Assembly: GCA_012932295.1 (NCBI GenBank)
Contig: JAAONU010000006.1
Coordinates: 31,026,882-31,090,881, forward strand
DNA length: 64,000 nucleotides
Source of the DNA: Cyclina sinensis
Taxonomy: Eukaryota; Mollusca; Bivalvia; Venerida; Veneridae
Direction: 5' to 3'
Within the stretch, counting starts at the first letter, position 1, and the number at the start of each line of letters is the position of its first letter. This document shows positions 1 through 12,088 of the stretch, piece by piece. Below the pieces are notes generated by a model. The model saw only the letters and a program-made list of their open reading frames with translations, made no database searches and was not told the origin of the DNA. The translations under genes were made by a program, and so were the position numbers.

Positions 1-197
1 TTTATTACAAACAAATATGAAATAAAATAAAACAATAAAATAAAATCTGATTAATTATAAAACAAAACAAATATAGAATAAAGCAATAGAATGTAAGCAG
101 ATCAATTATAGACAAATCTAAAATAGAATAAAAACAATATAATAAAAGCAGATTAATTAAAGACAAAACTAAAATAGAATAGAAAATTAAAATGAAA
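1..197. repeat. A satellite, left window edge
   Basis: Imperfect tandem copies of the A monomer, recognisable by AGCAGATTAATTA and AAAATAGAATAAAACAAT at about 50 bp spacing. It enters from outside the window, so its length is unknown. It ends at the characteristic A-to-B transition GCAGATTATCC. Confidence 0.85.
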
Positions 198-748
198 GCA
201 GATTATCCTTCCACTGCATTCAGATTTTCCACATAACTCAATCCCAAACCTAGGATTTCGCCAAACGAAACCATCGTGATTCTTTCCCTGATTGTCAAAA
301 CACATTTGACACCACATTACCAGGATCCTCTCTACCCCCCCCCCCCCGTTTTCCCATTCTATAAAGCAAACATCAGGTTCACATTTACTCGTCCAAAAAC
401 ATTACCTATATCCTCCCCCATCCCTCCTCTGATTTACAAATAAAGCACATATTGTATTCAAAGTATCCCCCATTACCCTTAACATTATCAGTACCATTCC
501 CACAGCCCTGCTTCCCAAATTCACACAGCACATTCAAATCAGCCCCTTATCCTAGCCCAGTCTTTCCCTGATCTACAAAACTTATGTCATATATAACATA
601 ACTGATATCCTCCCTACCATCTCCTTCCACAATCCACAAAGAAACATCACATTCAAAATTAACCATCCCCACACTTGCCTTAAAATTACCTACAGCTTCT
701 CTAATCCTTCATTCCTTAGTTTACAAAGCACAGATAACATCCAGAATA
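198..748. repeat. B satellite, B1 block (type II-like variant)
   Basis: C/A-rich degenerate repeats of about 80-90 bp with TCACAAAGCAC-like and TTATCAGTACC cores. The wording (AAATAAAGCACATATTGTATTC, read as AAATAAAGCACATA plus TTGTATTC) matches the blocks at 18.7 and 26.6 kb better than the type I B1 blocks. It carries an 11-12 bp C run near 336-347 that related copies lack. The block runs into the long C tract at 751. Confidence 0.8.
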
Positions 749-750
749 CC

Positions 751-763
751 GCCCCCCGCCCCC

Positions 764-794
<31 letters not shown>

Positions 795-799
795 AAAAA
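751..799. repeat. C26/A15 homopolymer pair
   Basis: Interrupted C tract (G at 751 and 758) followed by 26 uninterrupted C (759-784) and directly by 15 A (785-799). It replaces the GAATACTCCCCC-like stretch seen in sister copies at 19.3 and 27.2 kb, so it appears to be a local slippage expansion. The complementary G run could form quadruplex structures. Exact length may also be affected by sequencing error. Confidence 0.9.
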
Positions 800-944
800 G
801 AAAAAGCAGAAAAAAGCAAAACAAAACAATCATTTATATTATCAGTTTCCTCCCCAGCCCTTTTTTACACATGTAACCTTTACCTTAGGTGCTGTATCAG
901 GTAACAACATTAATCAACCCTGTTCTTTAACATCACCTACCAAC
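800..944. repeat. J module
   Basis: After a short A-rich bridge, the module reads TTATCAGTTTCCTCCCCAGC then AGGTGCTGTATCAGG and CTGTTCTTTAACATC. The same block closes B1 variants at 17.3, 19.4, 25.2, 27.3 and 39.6 kb. Here alone it runs straight into D repeats (CAACAAATATGATTGACAGG), which is probably the ancestral arrangement. Confidence 0.75.
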
Positions 945-2128
945 AAATATGATTGACAGGGTTATGGTTCCAGTATTGAAACAAATTTATTTAAAAATAC
1001 AAACTGCAGTATATCTGATACTTATATATAGCCTGTTTAAAATAAGGAGTAAAAGGTCTCCAATATTATGATATTTTTCTTTGATTTTGTTCAGGTAAGC
1101 GCTGCAATAAACCTCATCAGAATAAACTGCCTGTCTAAAAATTAAATATTTGATCCTATTCTTCCTATTGTATGAATTTTAAAATTATTTGGATTATACT
1201 ACATTAATTGAAGTCTGAAAACAGCATTATTTATTAATGAGAGTTATGTTTCCTTACTGATATGTTTATAGGAAGGACATTCTGCCTGTCTTTTTTTGAA
1301 AGTGTAAAAGTTCCGAAAAGTATGCAATGAAAATAAAACCATGTCTGCAAGCTCATGCTTGTCTTATGTCATCATGATTGTCAGGGTTATTAATGATCCC
1401 CCCTTTTTATGATGTTTTTCTTTAAATATTTTAAGGTAAGAGCTGCAAAAAATCTGATCAGAATTATCTGCATGTCTAAGAATAGAGTCATAATAATTCA
1501 TTATGTTGTCACCAATTTACAGCAGGTCAAGTTAAATTCAGTACAATGAGGTAACTTTTGATACATTCTTTTGTCAACATGATTGGCAGAGTTATGATTA
1601 TCATTATTAAAACAAGTTTATATAAAATAAAAGCTGCAGCGAATCAGAATTTTGTGTAGCCTGTCTGAAAGAAGGAGTAAAATGTCAAAGTACTTCTGTT
1701 TTATATCAGCATTTAAATTCAAAATAAAAAAAAATCTATATGAATTTCAATACATGGTAAAAAATACTGCATTAATTAAGTATAAAATCATTGAAATTTA
1801 AAAGAGAGTTTTGATTCCTAATTGAAATCATGTACAAGCAAGACATTTCTGCCTTTTGGCTGTTCAAAGTGTATTTAAGAAAGGTATGCAAAAATGTAAA
1901 GTTCATATCTCTAAGCTCAGACAATTATTGTCTTGTGTCATTATTATCATCAGGGTTATGGTTTGCACTGTTATGAATGTTTTATGAATATGAGAAAGTG
2001 CGAGCTTTAAGTTACTTAAGTGGAAGGCATTGCCTGTCTACAACTAGGAATGGTACTTTAATGTTTTTGTTAACATGAATTTGTACATTGGGTCAATAGA
2101 AATTCAAAATAATGGGATACATTGCTAG
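945..2128. repeat. D repeat array
   Basis: Degenerate repeats with core GATTGACAGGGTTATGG or variants at about 953, 1376, 1581, 1948 and 2149; the closest pairs are about 200-205 bp apart. Other recurring words are AAACAAGTTTAT, GCTGCAATAAA, CCTGTCTAAAA and AAAAGGTC. Balanced base composition unlike A or B. No reading frame is conserved between monomers. Confidence 0.75.
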
Positions 2129-2411
2129 AACAGTGTTCTAATAATATGTTTGACAGGGTTATGGTTTGACAATATTAATATCTTTCCATGATAATGAGAA
2201 AATTTTATTTTTAAGAAAGACAATCTCAATGAATTTCATTAGCTCAATTTTACAACACCCTTGTGACTTGTGATATTTATAAAAATAACTGCATTTTCCT
2301 TGATGCTTAGATTTATAAAATTCTACCATCAATACTGGTCTGTCACAACTCTAACAAAGTATTATTCATTCTACACACATGAAACCTTGATTTCCTCTGC
2401 CTATACAACTT
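2129..2411. repeat. C segment, diverged copy at the end of the D array
   Basis: Begins GTTCTAATAATATG then TTTGACAGGGTTATGG and matches the C segments of the type I higher-order repeats through CTGCATTTTCC and ACACATGAAACCTTGATTTC. An internal stretch of about 100 bp present in other C copies (AAGTGCACTTATGGTAATTT to TTCTTGATTCCAC) is missing. Being contiguous with D monomers, it shows that C descends from D. Confidence 0.75.
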
Positions 2412-4026
2412 CCCACCCCCTGGTCTTTCCCAAATACACAAAAGAAATTCCCTCATGGACATAACTGGTACCTCAACATTTCTTTCCCACATTCACAAGT
2501 CAAATGTCACATTTAAATCTACCTCCCCTTAACTTAATATTACCCATATCCTTCCCCACATTTCCATTATATTCAGATTTACTCCCTGACCCTATCCCAA
2601 CCCAAGCTTCCCCTGTATCACAAAAGTATATTAAACCCAGTGCATTACTTGAATTCTCCTTCTGCTCTCCTTCTCCATGTCACAAAACACACATGTCACA
2701 TTCAAAGTTACAGGAAGCCAAGCCGCCATGATTTTTTCCCTGATTAAAAAACACATTTGACACTTCAAATTACAAAGATCCTCCCTTATCCCCCTTTCTT
2801 AATGTATAAAGCAAACATCACATTCAAATTTACTCTGTAGTCCCTACCACCATCACCTGAAACATTACCAGTATCCTGTCCAAAATAATTTTCTTCCCCA
2901 AATCACTTAACACACATTACGTCCAAGTTTCCTTCCTCCCCCCCCCACCCCCCCACAAACTGTATTCGCCCAAAGTTTCTCTCTGTTACAAAAAACACCT
3001 CTCCGACCATTTACTCACTGAACATTACCAGTATCATCATCCACCCTCTTTCCCCAATCCACAAAACATTACATTTAAATTTACCTATTCCAAAACAATC
3101 CTTGATATTATCAGTATTCTTCTCAATTCCCATTTCCTCAAAAATTTAAAAGCACACATGCCAAATTTACCCTCCTCTAACCATCATAAAACATTTACCA
3201 AGTTGATCTTTTCCAGATCCACAAAACATATTCCACAGCCAACATGACTTTTATCCCCTCCCATCCCTTCAACCCTAATCCATAAAGTACATCACATTTA
3301 AATTTACACCCCCTACCTTCACATCCCAAAACATTATCTACGTTTTCTCAAAGCACTCCTTCCCTGATAGCACATAGGACATTCAAAGTAACTCCCTACC
3401 ACCATCATCAGAAACATTACCACTATCCTCTCCTAACCTTCCTTCCCCAAATAACATAACATAGTTTCCAAATTTACCCTCACCCCTCACAAACCCCAAG
3501 TCTCTCCCTGATCCACTAAACATCTCTCAAACCATTTCTTACTTAACATTACCAGTTACCTCCCGCATACTCCTTTCCTTCTTAAACCCCATCTTCCCTA
3601 AATTTACAAAGCACATAATGCCACATTTACCATTCCTCCAACAATCTTAAATTTAGTTTTACCTAAATGGTCTTTTTTAAGAGCCTCAGAAATATTTCAC
3701 ATTAAACCTATTGGCTGTCGTCTTCGACCCCTTCATCCCCTATTCATGAAGCAAATCACATTTAAATTTACACCTCCTCCCTGCACATCCCTTTACATTA
3801 CCTATGTCTTCCCAAATCACCCCTTCCCTGATTCATGAGGCACACTACTCATTCAAAGTAGTTCCCTACCACCATTATCTGAAACATTATCAGTATCCTG
3901 TCCTAATCTTCCTTCCCGAAATCACAAAACACACATTAGATCCAAATTTACCACTTCCCCCAACTCCCCTATTACCCCCTTACAAACTTAAATTCTCTCC
4001 CTGATCCACAAAACATATTTCACTCT
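2412..4026. repeat. B satellite, B2 plus B3 without an As spacer
   Basis: About 18 degenerate B monomers in one orientation, starting at the CTGGTCTTTCCC phase found after every C segment and ending at TTATCAGTATCAAAACAATG, the normal B-to-A transition. Unlike later type I units there is no As block separating B2 from B3. Contains a short C run near 2939-2955. Confidence 0.8.
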
Positions 4027-5203
4027 AAAACTTATCAGTATCAAAACAATGAAATAAAAGCAGATTCAATAAAAACAAAACAAAAATAGAATGAAGCGGT
4101 AAAATAAAATAGATTGAACAAAAACATTACTAAAATATAATAAAGCAATAAAAAATGAGCATATTCAATAAAAATAAATCTAAAATAGAATAAAACAATA
4201 AAATAAAAGCAGTTTCAATAAAATATAAATAAGATAGAATAAAGAAATAAAATAAAAATGGATTCAATAAAAACAAAATTAAAATAGAATAACAAAAAAA
4301 ATAAAAATGGATTCAATGAAAAACAGAAATTAAAATAGATAAAAACAATAAAGTAACAGCAAATAAGTTAAAAACAAAAATTAAGAAGAATAAACAACAA
4401 GATAAAAGCAGATTAAAAAAAACATAAAATCACACCAGATTAATTAAAAACAAAACTAAAATAGAATAAAGCAATAAGCAGATTAAATAAAAAAATAAAA
4501 TAGAATAAAACTATAAGATAAAAGCAGATTAAATAAAAATAAAACTAAGATAGAATAAAACAACAAGATAAAAGCAGATTAAATAAAAACAAAACTAAGA
4601 TAGAATAAAACAACAAGATAAAAGCAGATTAAATAAAAACAAAACTAAGATAGAATAAAACAACAAGATAAAAGCAGATTAAATAAAAACAAAACTAAGA
4701 TAGAATAAAACAACAAGATAAAAGCAGATTAAATAAAAATAAAACTAAGATAGAATAAAACAATAAGATAAAAGCAGATTAAATAAAAACAAAACTAAGA
4801 TAGAATAAAACAATAAAATGAAATAGCTTAAATTAAAAGCAAAACTAAAATAGAATAAAACGGTAAACATATTTTAATAAATCAAAACAAAACTAAAATA
4901 GAACAAACTAAGATAAAAGCAGATTGAAGAAAAACAAAAGTAAAGTCAAATGAAAGAATAAAAGAAAGGCGGATTAAATGAAATCAAAACTAAGATAGAA
5001 TAAAAAAAAAAACTATAAGCAGAATAATTAAAAACAAAAATTAAATAAATAAATAAATAAATAAAATATATGTAGATTTATTAAAAACAAAACTGAAATA
5101 AGATAAAACAATAAAGTAACAGATTAATTATAAGACAAAACTAAAATAGAATGAAACAATTCAGTAAAACCAGATTAATTAAAAACAAAACTAAAATAGA
5201 ATA
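4027..5203. repeat. A satellite, long array
   Basis: About 23 A monomers. The left part carries GATTCAATAAAAAC and ATGGATTCAATAA variants, the centre is highly homogeneous (separate entry), and the right part has an (AAAT)n microsatellite at about 5042-5065. It ends at ATAAGCAGATTATCC, the fixed A-to-B junction. Confidence 0.9.
4511..4815. repeat. Homogenised 50 bp A-satellite block
   Basis: Six consecutive monomers with an exact 50 bp period: CAACAAGATA occurs at 4561, 4611, 4661 and 4711, with CAATAAGATA at 4761. Between copies only a C/T change in CAAC/CAAT and a C/T change in AAATAAAAAC/T are apparent. This is the most regular stretch of A satellite in the window. Confidence 0.95.
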
Positions 5204-5883
5204 AGCAGATTATCCTTCCCCTGCCTTCTGTTACATCATTTCATTAAGATTTACCCAGTAACCTAATCCCAACCCAGGCTTATCTCCATATCACAAAGGT
5301 ATATTAAACCCAATATATTACTAGTATTCTCCTCTTAATCTCATTCCCCATGCCACAAAGCACACAATGTCACATTCAAAGTCACCCTAAGTTAAGCTAC
5401 CTTGATACTTTCCCTGATTCTCAAAACACATTTGACACCTCACATTACCAGGATCCTCCCAAACTGCCCCTTGCCCAATCTATAAAGCAAACATCACATT
5501 CAAACTTACTCCTTATTGGTCTTCCATAAGTATTACCTTTATTCTCCCGCAGCCCTCCTCTGATTCACAAAGCACATATTGTATTCAAAGAATCCCCCTC
5601 TACCCTTATCATTATCAGTATCGTCCCTCAGCCCTCCTTCCCAAATTCACACAGCACATTCAAATCAATCCCTACCCCAGTCTTTCTCTGATCTACAAAA
5701 CCTATGTCATATATATTATCATATATATTATCATTTCTGATATCCTTCCCAACCCTGTCCTTCCACAACCTACTTGGAAACATCACATTCAAATTCACCA
5801 ATCCCCACACTTGGTAAAACATTACCTTCATCTTCCCTCATCCTTCCTTCCCTGGTTTACAAAGCACATATAACATCCATAAC
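5204..5883. repeat. B satellite, B1 block
   Basis: Type I B1 block from ATTATCCTTCCCCTGCC to ACAAAGCACATATAACATCC. Individual B cores are visible at about 5350, 5570, 5645 and 5860. A small local duplication of ATATATTATCAT lies at about 5708-5732. Confidence 0.85.
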
Positions 5884-6262
5884 ATATTCTAATAATATGA
5901 TTGACAGGGTTATGGTTTGACAATATTGATTCCTATCTATGATAATGTGAAAGTAGAAGGTGCATCCATGGTAATTCACAATTTCACCTGTCTGAAATTT
6001 GTTCATAAATGTCCAGAATACTTTTTTGATTTCACATTTTAATTTTAAGAAAGACAGTCTGGATGAATTTCAGTAGCTCATTTTGAAGTTTCACAACATC
6101 CTTGTGGTTTTGATATTTATAAAAATAACTGCATTTTCCATGATACTATGATTTATAGAATGCTACCATTTCTACTGGTCTGCTGTTGACCTTGTAAATA
6201 ACACTAACAAGGTATTGTTGATTCTGCACACATGAAACCTTGATTTCCTTGGCCCATTCAAC
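5884..6262. repeat. C segment
   Basis: Full-length C: TATTCTAATAATATGATTG, TTTGACAATATTGATT, CCTGTCTGAAATTTG, GAAAGACAGTCTGGATG, CTGCATTTTCCATGAT, ending near ACACATGAAACCTTGATT. Its first 40 bp are a D monomer start. No conserved open frame. Confidence 0.85.
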
Positions 6263-8300
6263 TTCAAACCCCCTGCACTTTCCCTAATACATTAAAAAAG
6301 AAATGATCCCAAGATATAACTAGAACCTCCACATTTCTTTTCCACATCCACAATTGACATGTCACATTCAAATCTACCTCCCCTTAACTTAATATCACCC
6401 ATATCCTTCCTACCCTTCCATTATCAGGTTTACTCCCTGACCCTTTCCCAACCCAGGATTTCTTTCTATCATAAAAGTATATTAAACCCAATTCATTACT
6501 AGAATTCTCCTCCTAATCTTTTTCTTCATGTTACAAAGCACACGTAAGATTCAAAGTTACCCCAAGCCAAGCCAGCTCGATTTTTTCCCTGATTAAAAAA
6601 ACACATTTGACACTTCACATTACAAGGAGCCTCCCTCTAAATCCCCCTTTCCCAATGTATAAAGCAAACATCACATTCAAACTTACTCCTTAGTCCCTAC
6701 CACCATCACCTGAAACATTACCAGTATACGCTCCTATCTTTCCTTCTCCAAATCACATAACACATATTGCATCCAAATTTCCTCCCACCCCTTCAGAAAC
6801 GGTATTCACCCAAAGATTTTCCCTGTCCCATAAAAGATATCTAAAACCATTTCTCATTGAACATTACCAATATCCTCCCGCACCCTCTTTCCCCAATCTA
6901 CAAAACACATTAAATTTAAATTTTTCCATCCCAAAACAACCCTTAACATTACCAGTATCCTTCTCAGATCCCATTTTCACCAAATGTTCGAAGCACACAT
7001 GTCATAATTACCCTTTTCCAACCGTCCTAAAATATTTCCTCAAATTGTCTTATTCAGATACACAAAAATATTTCACACTTAACATAATGGCTGTCCACTC
7101 GCACCTCATCATCCCTTATTCATGCAGTACGTCACATAAAAAATTGCACCTCCTCCCTACACTTTCCTGTAAGTAACCTATGTCACCCCAAATAACTTCT
7201 TCCCTGAATCACGAGGCACGCCACACGTTGAAAGTAACGCCCTACCACCATTATCTGAAACATTATCAGTATTTTCTCCTAAGCTTCCTTCCCCACGTCA
7301 CACAACACACATTACATAAAACTCTACATGTTCCCCCAACTTCCCCGTACAAAGCCCTCTCACTTAAAGTTTTTCCCTGATCCACAAAACATATTTCACT
7401 CTTAAAATTATCAGTATCAAAAAAAAAGCAGATTAAATAAAAACAAAACTAAAATAGATTAAAAAAATAAAAAACACAGATTCAATAAAAGCAAAACTAA
7501 AGTAGAATAACACACATTACATTTAAACTTACCCCAGCCCTTCAAAAACCCTAAGTCTCTCCCTGATCCACAAAACATCTCTCAAACCATTTGTCACTTA
7601 ACATTACCAGTTACCCCTCCCACACTCCTTTCCCATTCCACAAACACATGTCACATGCAAATTTACACTTCCACAAACCAACCTCAACATTACCAGTATA
7701 CTTCCAAAACCCCATCTTCTCAAAAATTACTAAGCACATATGCCAAATTTACTCCTCCTCCAACGATTCTAAAAATTACATTGACCTAAATGGTTTTTTT
7801 TGGATCCACAAAAAATATTTCACACTAAACATAATAGCTGTTTTTTCCCACCCCTTCATCCCTTATTCATGAAGCACATCGCATTTAAATTTACACCTGC
7901 TCCCTGCACATCCCTTTACATTACCTATGTCTTCCCAAATCACCCCTTCCCTGATTCATGAGGCACACTACTCATTCAAAGTAGTTCCCTACCACCATTA
8001 TCTGAAAGATTATCAGTATCTTGTCCTAATCTTCCTTCCCTAAACCACACAACACACATTCACATAACAGGGAGCCTCCCTCTAAACCCTCTTTCCCAAT
8101 GTATAAAGCAAACATCACATTCATACTTACTCCTTAGTCCCTACCACCATCACCTGAAACATTACCAGTATACATGTACTCTCCTATCTTTCCTTCCCTA
8201 AATCACATAACACACATTACATCTCCCCCATTACCCCCATACGAACCCCTCTCAATTAAATTCTCTCCCTGATCCACAAAACATATTTCTCTCTAAAAAT
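6263..8300. repeat. B2, As and B3 blocks of type I unit
   Basis: B2 runs 6263-7411, a short A block of about 100 bp lies at 7412-7510 (AGATTAAATAAAAACAAAAC, then CACAGATTCAATAAAAG), and B3 runs 7511-8300. B3 is longer than in other units: at about 8053-8225 it holds an extra stretch (GGGAGCCTCCCTCTAAACCC) copied from B2 wording, suggesting internal unequal exchange. Confidence 0.8.
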
Positions 8301-9112
8301 TATCAGTATCAAAATAATCAAATAAAAGCAGATTCAATAAAAAACAAAACAAAATATAATGAAGCAGTAAAATAAAATAGAATCAACAAAATCAAAACTA
8401 AAATATAGTAAAGGAATAAAAAAATGAGCAGATTCAATAAAAGCATAAATAAAATAAAATAAAGCAACAAAACAAAAATGGATTCAATAAAAACAAAAAT
8501 TAAAATAGAGAAAAACAATAAAATAACAGGAAATAAGTTTAAAAAAATAGAACAAAAACAAGAAAAAAAAGCAGATTGAAAAAAACATAAAATAACACCA
8601 GATTAAATAAAAACAAATCTAAAATAGAATAAAGCAATAAGCAGATTAAATAAAATATAAAATAGAATAACACAATAAGATAAAAGCAGATTAAATAAAA
8701 ATAAAACTAAGATAGAATAAAACAATAAAATAAAATAGCTTAAATTAAAACAAAAGTAACATAGAATAAAACGGTAAACATATTTTAATAAATCAAAACA
8801 AAGGAAAAATAAACCAAAATAAGGTAAAAGCACATTGAAGAAAAACAAAAGTAAAGTCAGATATAAGAATAAAAGAAAAGCAGATTAAATGAAACCAAAA
8901 CTAAGATAGAATAAATCAAAAAAATATAAGCAGAATAATTAAAAACAAAAATTAAATACAATAAAACAATAAAATATAAGCAGATTTATTCAAAACAATA
9001 CTGAAATAAGATGAAACAATAAAATAAATACAGATTAATTATAAGACAAAACTAAAATAGAATAAAACAATCCAGTAAAACCAGTTTAATTAAAAACAAA
9101 ACTAAAATAGAA
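8301..9112. repeat. A satellite array
   Basis: About 16 monomers in the usual order of variants: GATTCAATAAAAAAC first, ATGGATTCAATAAAAAC, then AGCAGATTAAATAAAAA, then a derived monomer with CGGTAAACATATTTTAATA. The same variant order recurs in the arrays at 4.0, 43.7, 47.5 and 52.1 kb. Confidence 0.9.
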
Positions 9113-9780
9113 TAAGCAGATTATCCTTCCCCTGCCTTCCGTTACATTATTACATTAAGATTTACCAAGTAACCCTATCCCAATCCAGGCTTTTTCCATA
9201 TCACAAAAGTATATTAAACCCAATATATTACTAGTATTCTCCTCCTAATCTCCTTCCCCATGCCTTAAAAAACACGTCATATTTAAAGTAACCCTGAGTT
9301 AAGCTACCTTGATATTTTCCCTGATTCTCAAAACACATTTGATACCTCACATTACCAGGATCCTCCCTAACATCCCCTTGCCCAATCTATAAAGCAAACA
9401 TCACAGTCAACATAACTACTTATTGGTCTTCCATAAACATTACCTATAACCTCCTGCATCCCTCCTCTGATTTACAAAGCACATATTATATTCAAAGAAT
9501 CCCCCTCTACCCTTATCATTATCAGTGTCGTCCCTCGGCCCTCCTTCCCAAATTCACACAGCACATTCAGATCAATCCTTTATACTACCCCAGTCTTTGC
9601 CTGATCCACAAAACCTATGTCATATATATCATTACTGATATCCTCCCCAACCTTGTCCTTTCACAACCTACTTGGAAACATCACATTCAAATTTACCAAT
9701 CCCCACACTTTCTAAAACATTACCTTCATCTTTCCTCATCCTTCCTTCCCTGGTTTACAAAGCACATATCACACCCATAA
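9113..9780. repeat. B satellite, B1 block
   Basis: Type I B1 with the phase of the 5.2 kb copy but about 5-10% different by eye (for example CTCGGCCCTCC for CTCAGCCCTCC). Ends ACAAAGCACATATCACACCC. Confidence 0.85.
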
Positions 9781-10162
9781 CATATTCTAATAATATGATT
9801 GACAGGGTTATGGTTTGACAATATCAATTTCTTTCTATTATAATGTGAAAGTAGGAAGTGCACTCATGGTAACTTACAATTTCACCTGTCTGAAACTTGT
9901 TCATAAAGGTCCAGAATACTTTCTTGATTCCACATTTTAGTTTTAAGAAAGACAGTCTGGATGAATTTCAGTAGCTCATTTTGAAGTTTCACAACATCCT
10001 TGTGGCTTTGATATTTATAAAAATAACTGCATTTTCCATGATGCTATGATTTATAGAATGCTACCATTTCTACTGGTCTGCTTTTGACCTTTAAAATAAC
10101 TCTAACAAAGTATTGTTGATTCTGCACACATGAAACCTTGATTTTCTTGGCCCAAATAATTT
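9781..10162. repeat. C segment
   Basis: Full-length C copy, including the TTTATAGAATGCTACC to CTACTGGTCTGC stretch that is deleted in the 13.4 and 49.1 kb copies. Embedded between B1 and B2 exactly as at 5.9 kb. Confidence 0.85.
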
Positions 10163-12088
10163 CAGACCCCCTGGTCTTTCCCTAATACAGAAAAGAAATG
10201 CACCCTAGACATAACCGGTACCTCCACATTTCTTTCCCACATCCACAAATGACATGTCACATTCAAATCTACCTCTCCTTAACTTAATATCACCCATATC
10301 CTTCCCCACCCTTCCATTATATTCAGATTTACTCCCTGACCCTATCCCAACCCAGGCTTTCCCTCTATCATAAAAGTATGTTAAACTCAATTCATTACTA
10401 GAATTCTCCTAATTTTTTTCTTCTTGCCACAAAGCATGCCATAGGTCACATTCAAAGTTACCCCAAGTCAAGCCAGCTTGATTTTTTCCCTGCTTCAAAA
10501 AACACATTTGACACTTCACATAACAGGGAGCCTCCCTCTAAACCCCCCTTTCCCAATGTATAAAGCAAACATCACATTCATACTTACTCCTTAGTCCCTA
10601 CCACCATCACCTGAAACATTACCAGTATACTCTCCTATCTTTCCTTCCCTAAATCACATAACACACATTACATCCAAATTTCCTTCCAATCCCTCACAAA
10701 CAGTATTCACCCAAAGATTTTCCCTGTTTCATAAAAGATATCTAAAACCATTTCTTATTGAAAATGACCAATATCCTCACCCACCCTCTTTCCCCAATCT
10801 ACAAAACACATTACATTTAAATTTACCCATCCCAAAACCACCCTTAACATTACCAGTATTCTTCTCAGATCCCATCTTCACTAAAATTTCAAAGCACACA
10901 TGTCATAATTACCCTCCTCCAACCATCCTAAATATATTTCCCTAAATTGTCTTCTTCAGATACACAAAAATATTTCACACTTAACATAATGGCTATCCAC
11001 TCCCACCCCATCATCCCTTATTCATGCAGCACATCACATAAAAAATTCCACCTCCTCCCTACACTTTCCTGTAAATTACTATGTCACCCCGAACCTCTTC
11101 TTCCCTGAATCACGAGGCACACCACACGTTCAAAGTAACGCCCTACCACCATTATCTGAAACATTATCAGTATTTTTTCTTAAGCTTCCTTCCCCACGTC
11201 ACACAACACACATTGCATAAAAATCTACATGTTCCCCCAACTTCCCCGTACAAACCCCTCTCACTTAAAGTTTTTCCCTGATCCACAAGACATATTTCAC
11301 TCTTAAAATAATCAGTATCAAAAAAAGTAAAATAAAAGCAGATTAAATAAAAACAAAACTAAAATAGATTAAAACAATAAAAAAAACACAGATTCAATAA
11401 AAGCAAAACTAAAGTAGAATAACACACATTACATTTAAATTTACCCACAGCCCCTCAAAAACCCGAAGTCTCTCCCTGATCCACAAAACATCTCTGAAAC
11501 CATTTGTCACTTAACATTACCAGTTACCTCCCCCCCCCTCACTTCTTTCCCATTCCACAAACACATGTCACATGCAAATTTACCCTTCCACAAACCAACC
11601 TCAACATTACCAGTATACTTCCAAAACCCCATCTTCCCAAACATTACTAAGCACATGTGCCAGATTTACTCCTCCTCTAACAATCCTAAAAATTACATTG
11701 ACCTAAACGGTCTTTTTGGATCCACAGAAAATATTTCACACTAAACATAATAGCTGTTTTTTCCCACCCCTTCATCCCTTATTCATGAAGCACATCACAT
11801 GTAAATTTACACCTACTCCCTGCACATCCCTTTACATTACCTATGTCTTCCCAAATCACCCCTTCCTGATTCATGAGGCACACTACTCATTCAAAGTAGT
11901 TCCCTACCAACATTATCTGAAAGATTATCAGTATCTTGTCCTAATCTTCCTTCCCTAAATCACACAACACACATTACATCCAAATTTACCACCTCCCCCC
12001 AGTCTCCCATTACCCTTTTACAAACCCCTCTCACTTAAATTCTCTCCCTGATCCACAAAACATATTTCACTCTAAAAATTATCAGTAT
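10163..12088. repeat. B2, As and B3 blocks of type I unit
   Basis: B2 10163-11317, As about 11318-11424, B3 11425-12088. A 9-10 bp C run sits near 11530. Frames beginning with MSP or MDPQK words here recur in other copies and follow the repeat, not a gene. Confidence 0.8.

Noticed and set aside
945..2128. D array as exons of a decayed gene
   Set aside because: Internal words recur at about 205 bp with no preserved frame or consistent splice sites, which fits a degenerate tandem repeat.
5042..5065. (AAAT)n microsatellite as a separate functional element
   Set aside because: A short slippage tract within A satellite; nothing else sets it apart.
4027..5203. CRISPR-like array (regular 50 bp period)
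   Set aside because: There is no repeat-spacer alternation: the whole 50 bp monomer is repeated, and the setting is eukaryotic satellite DNA.
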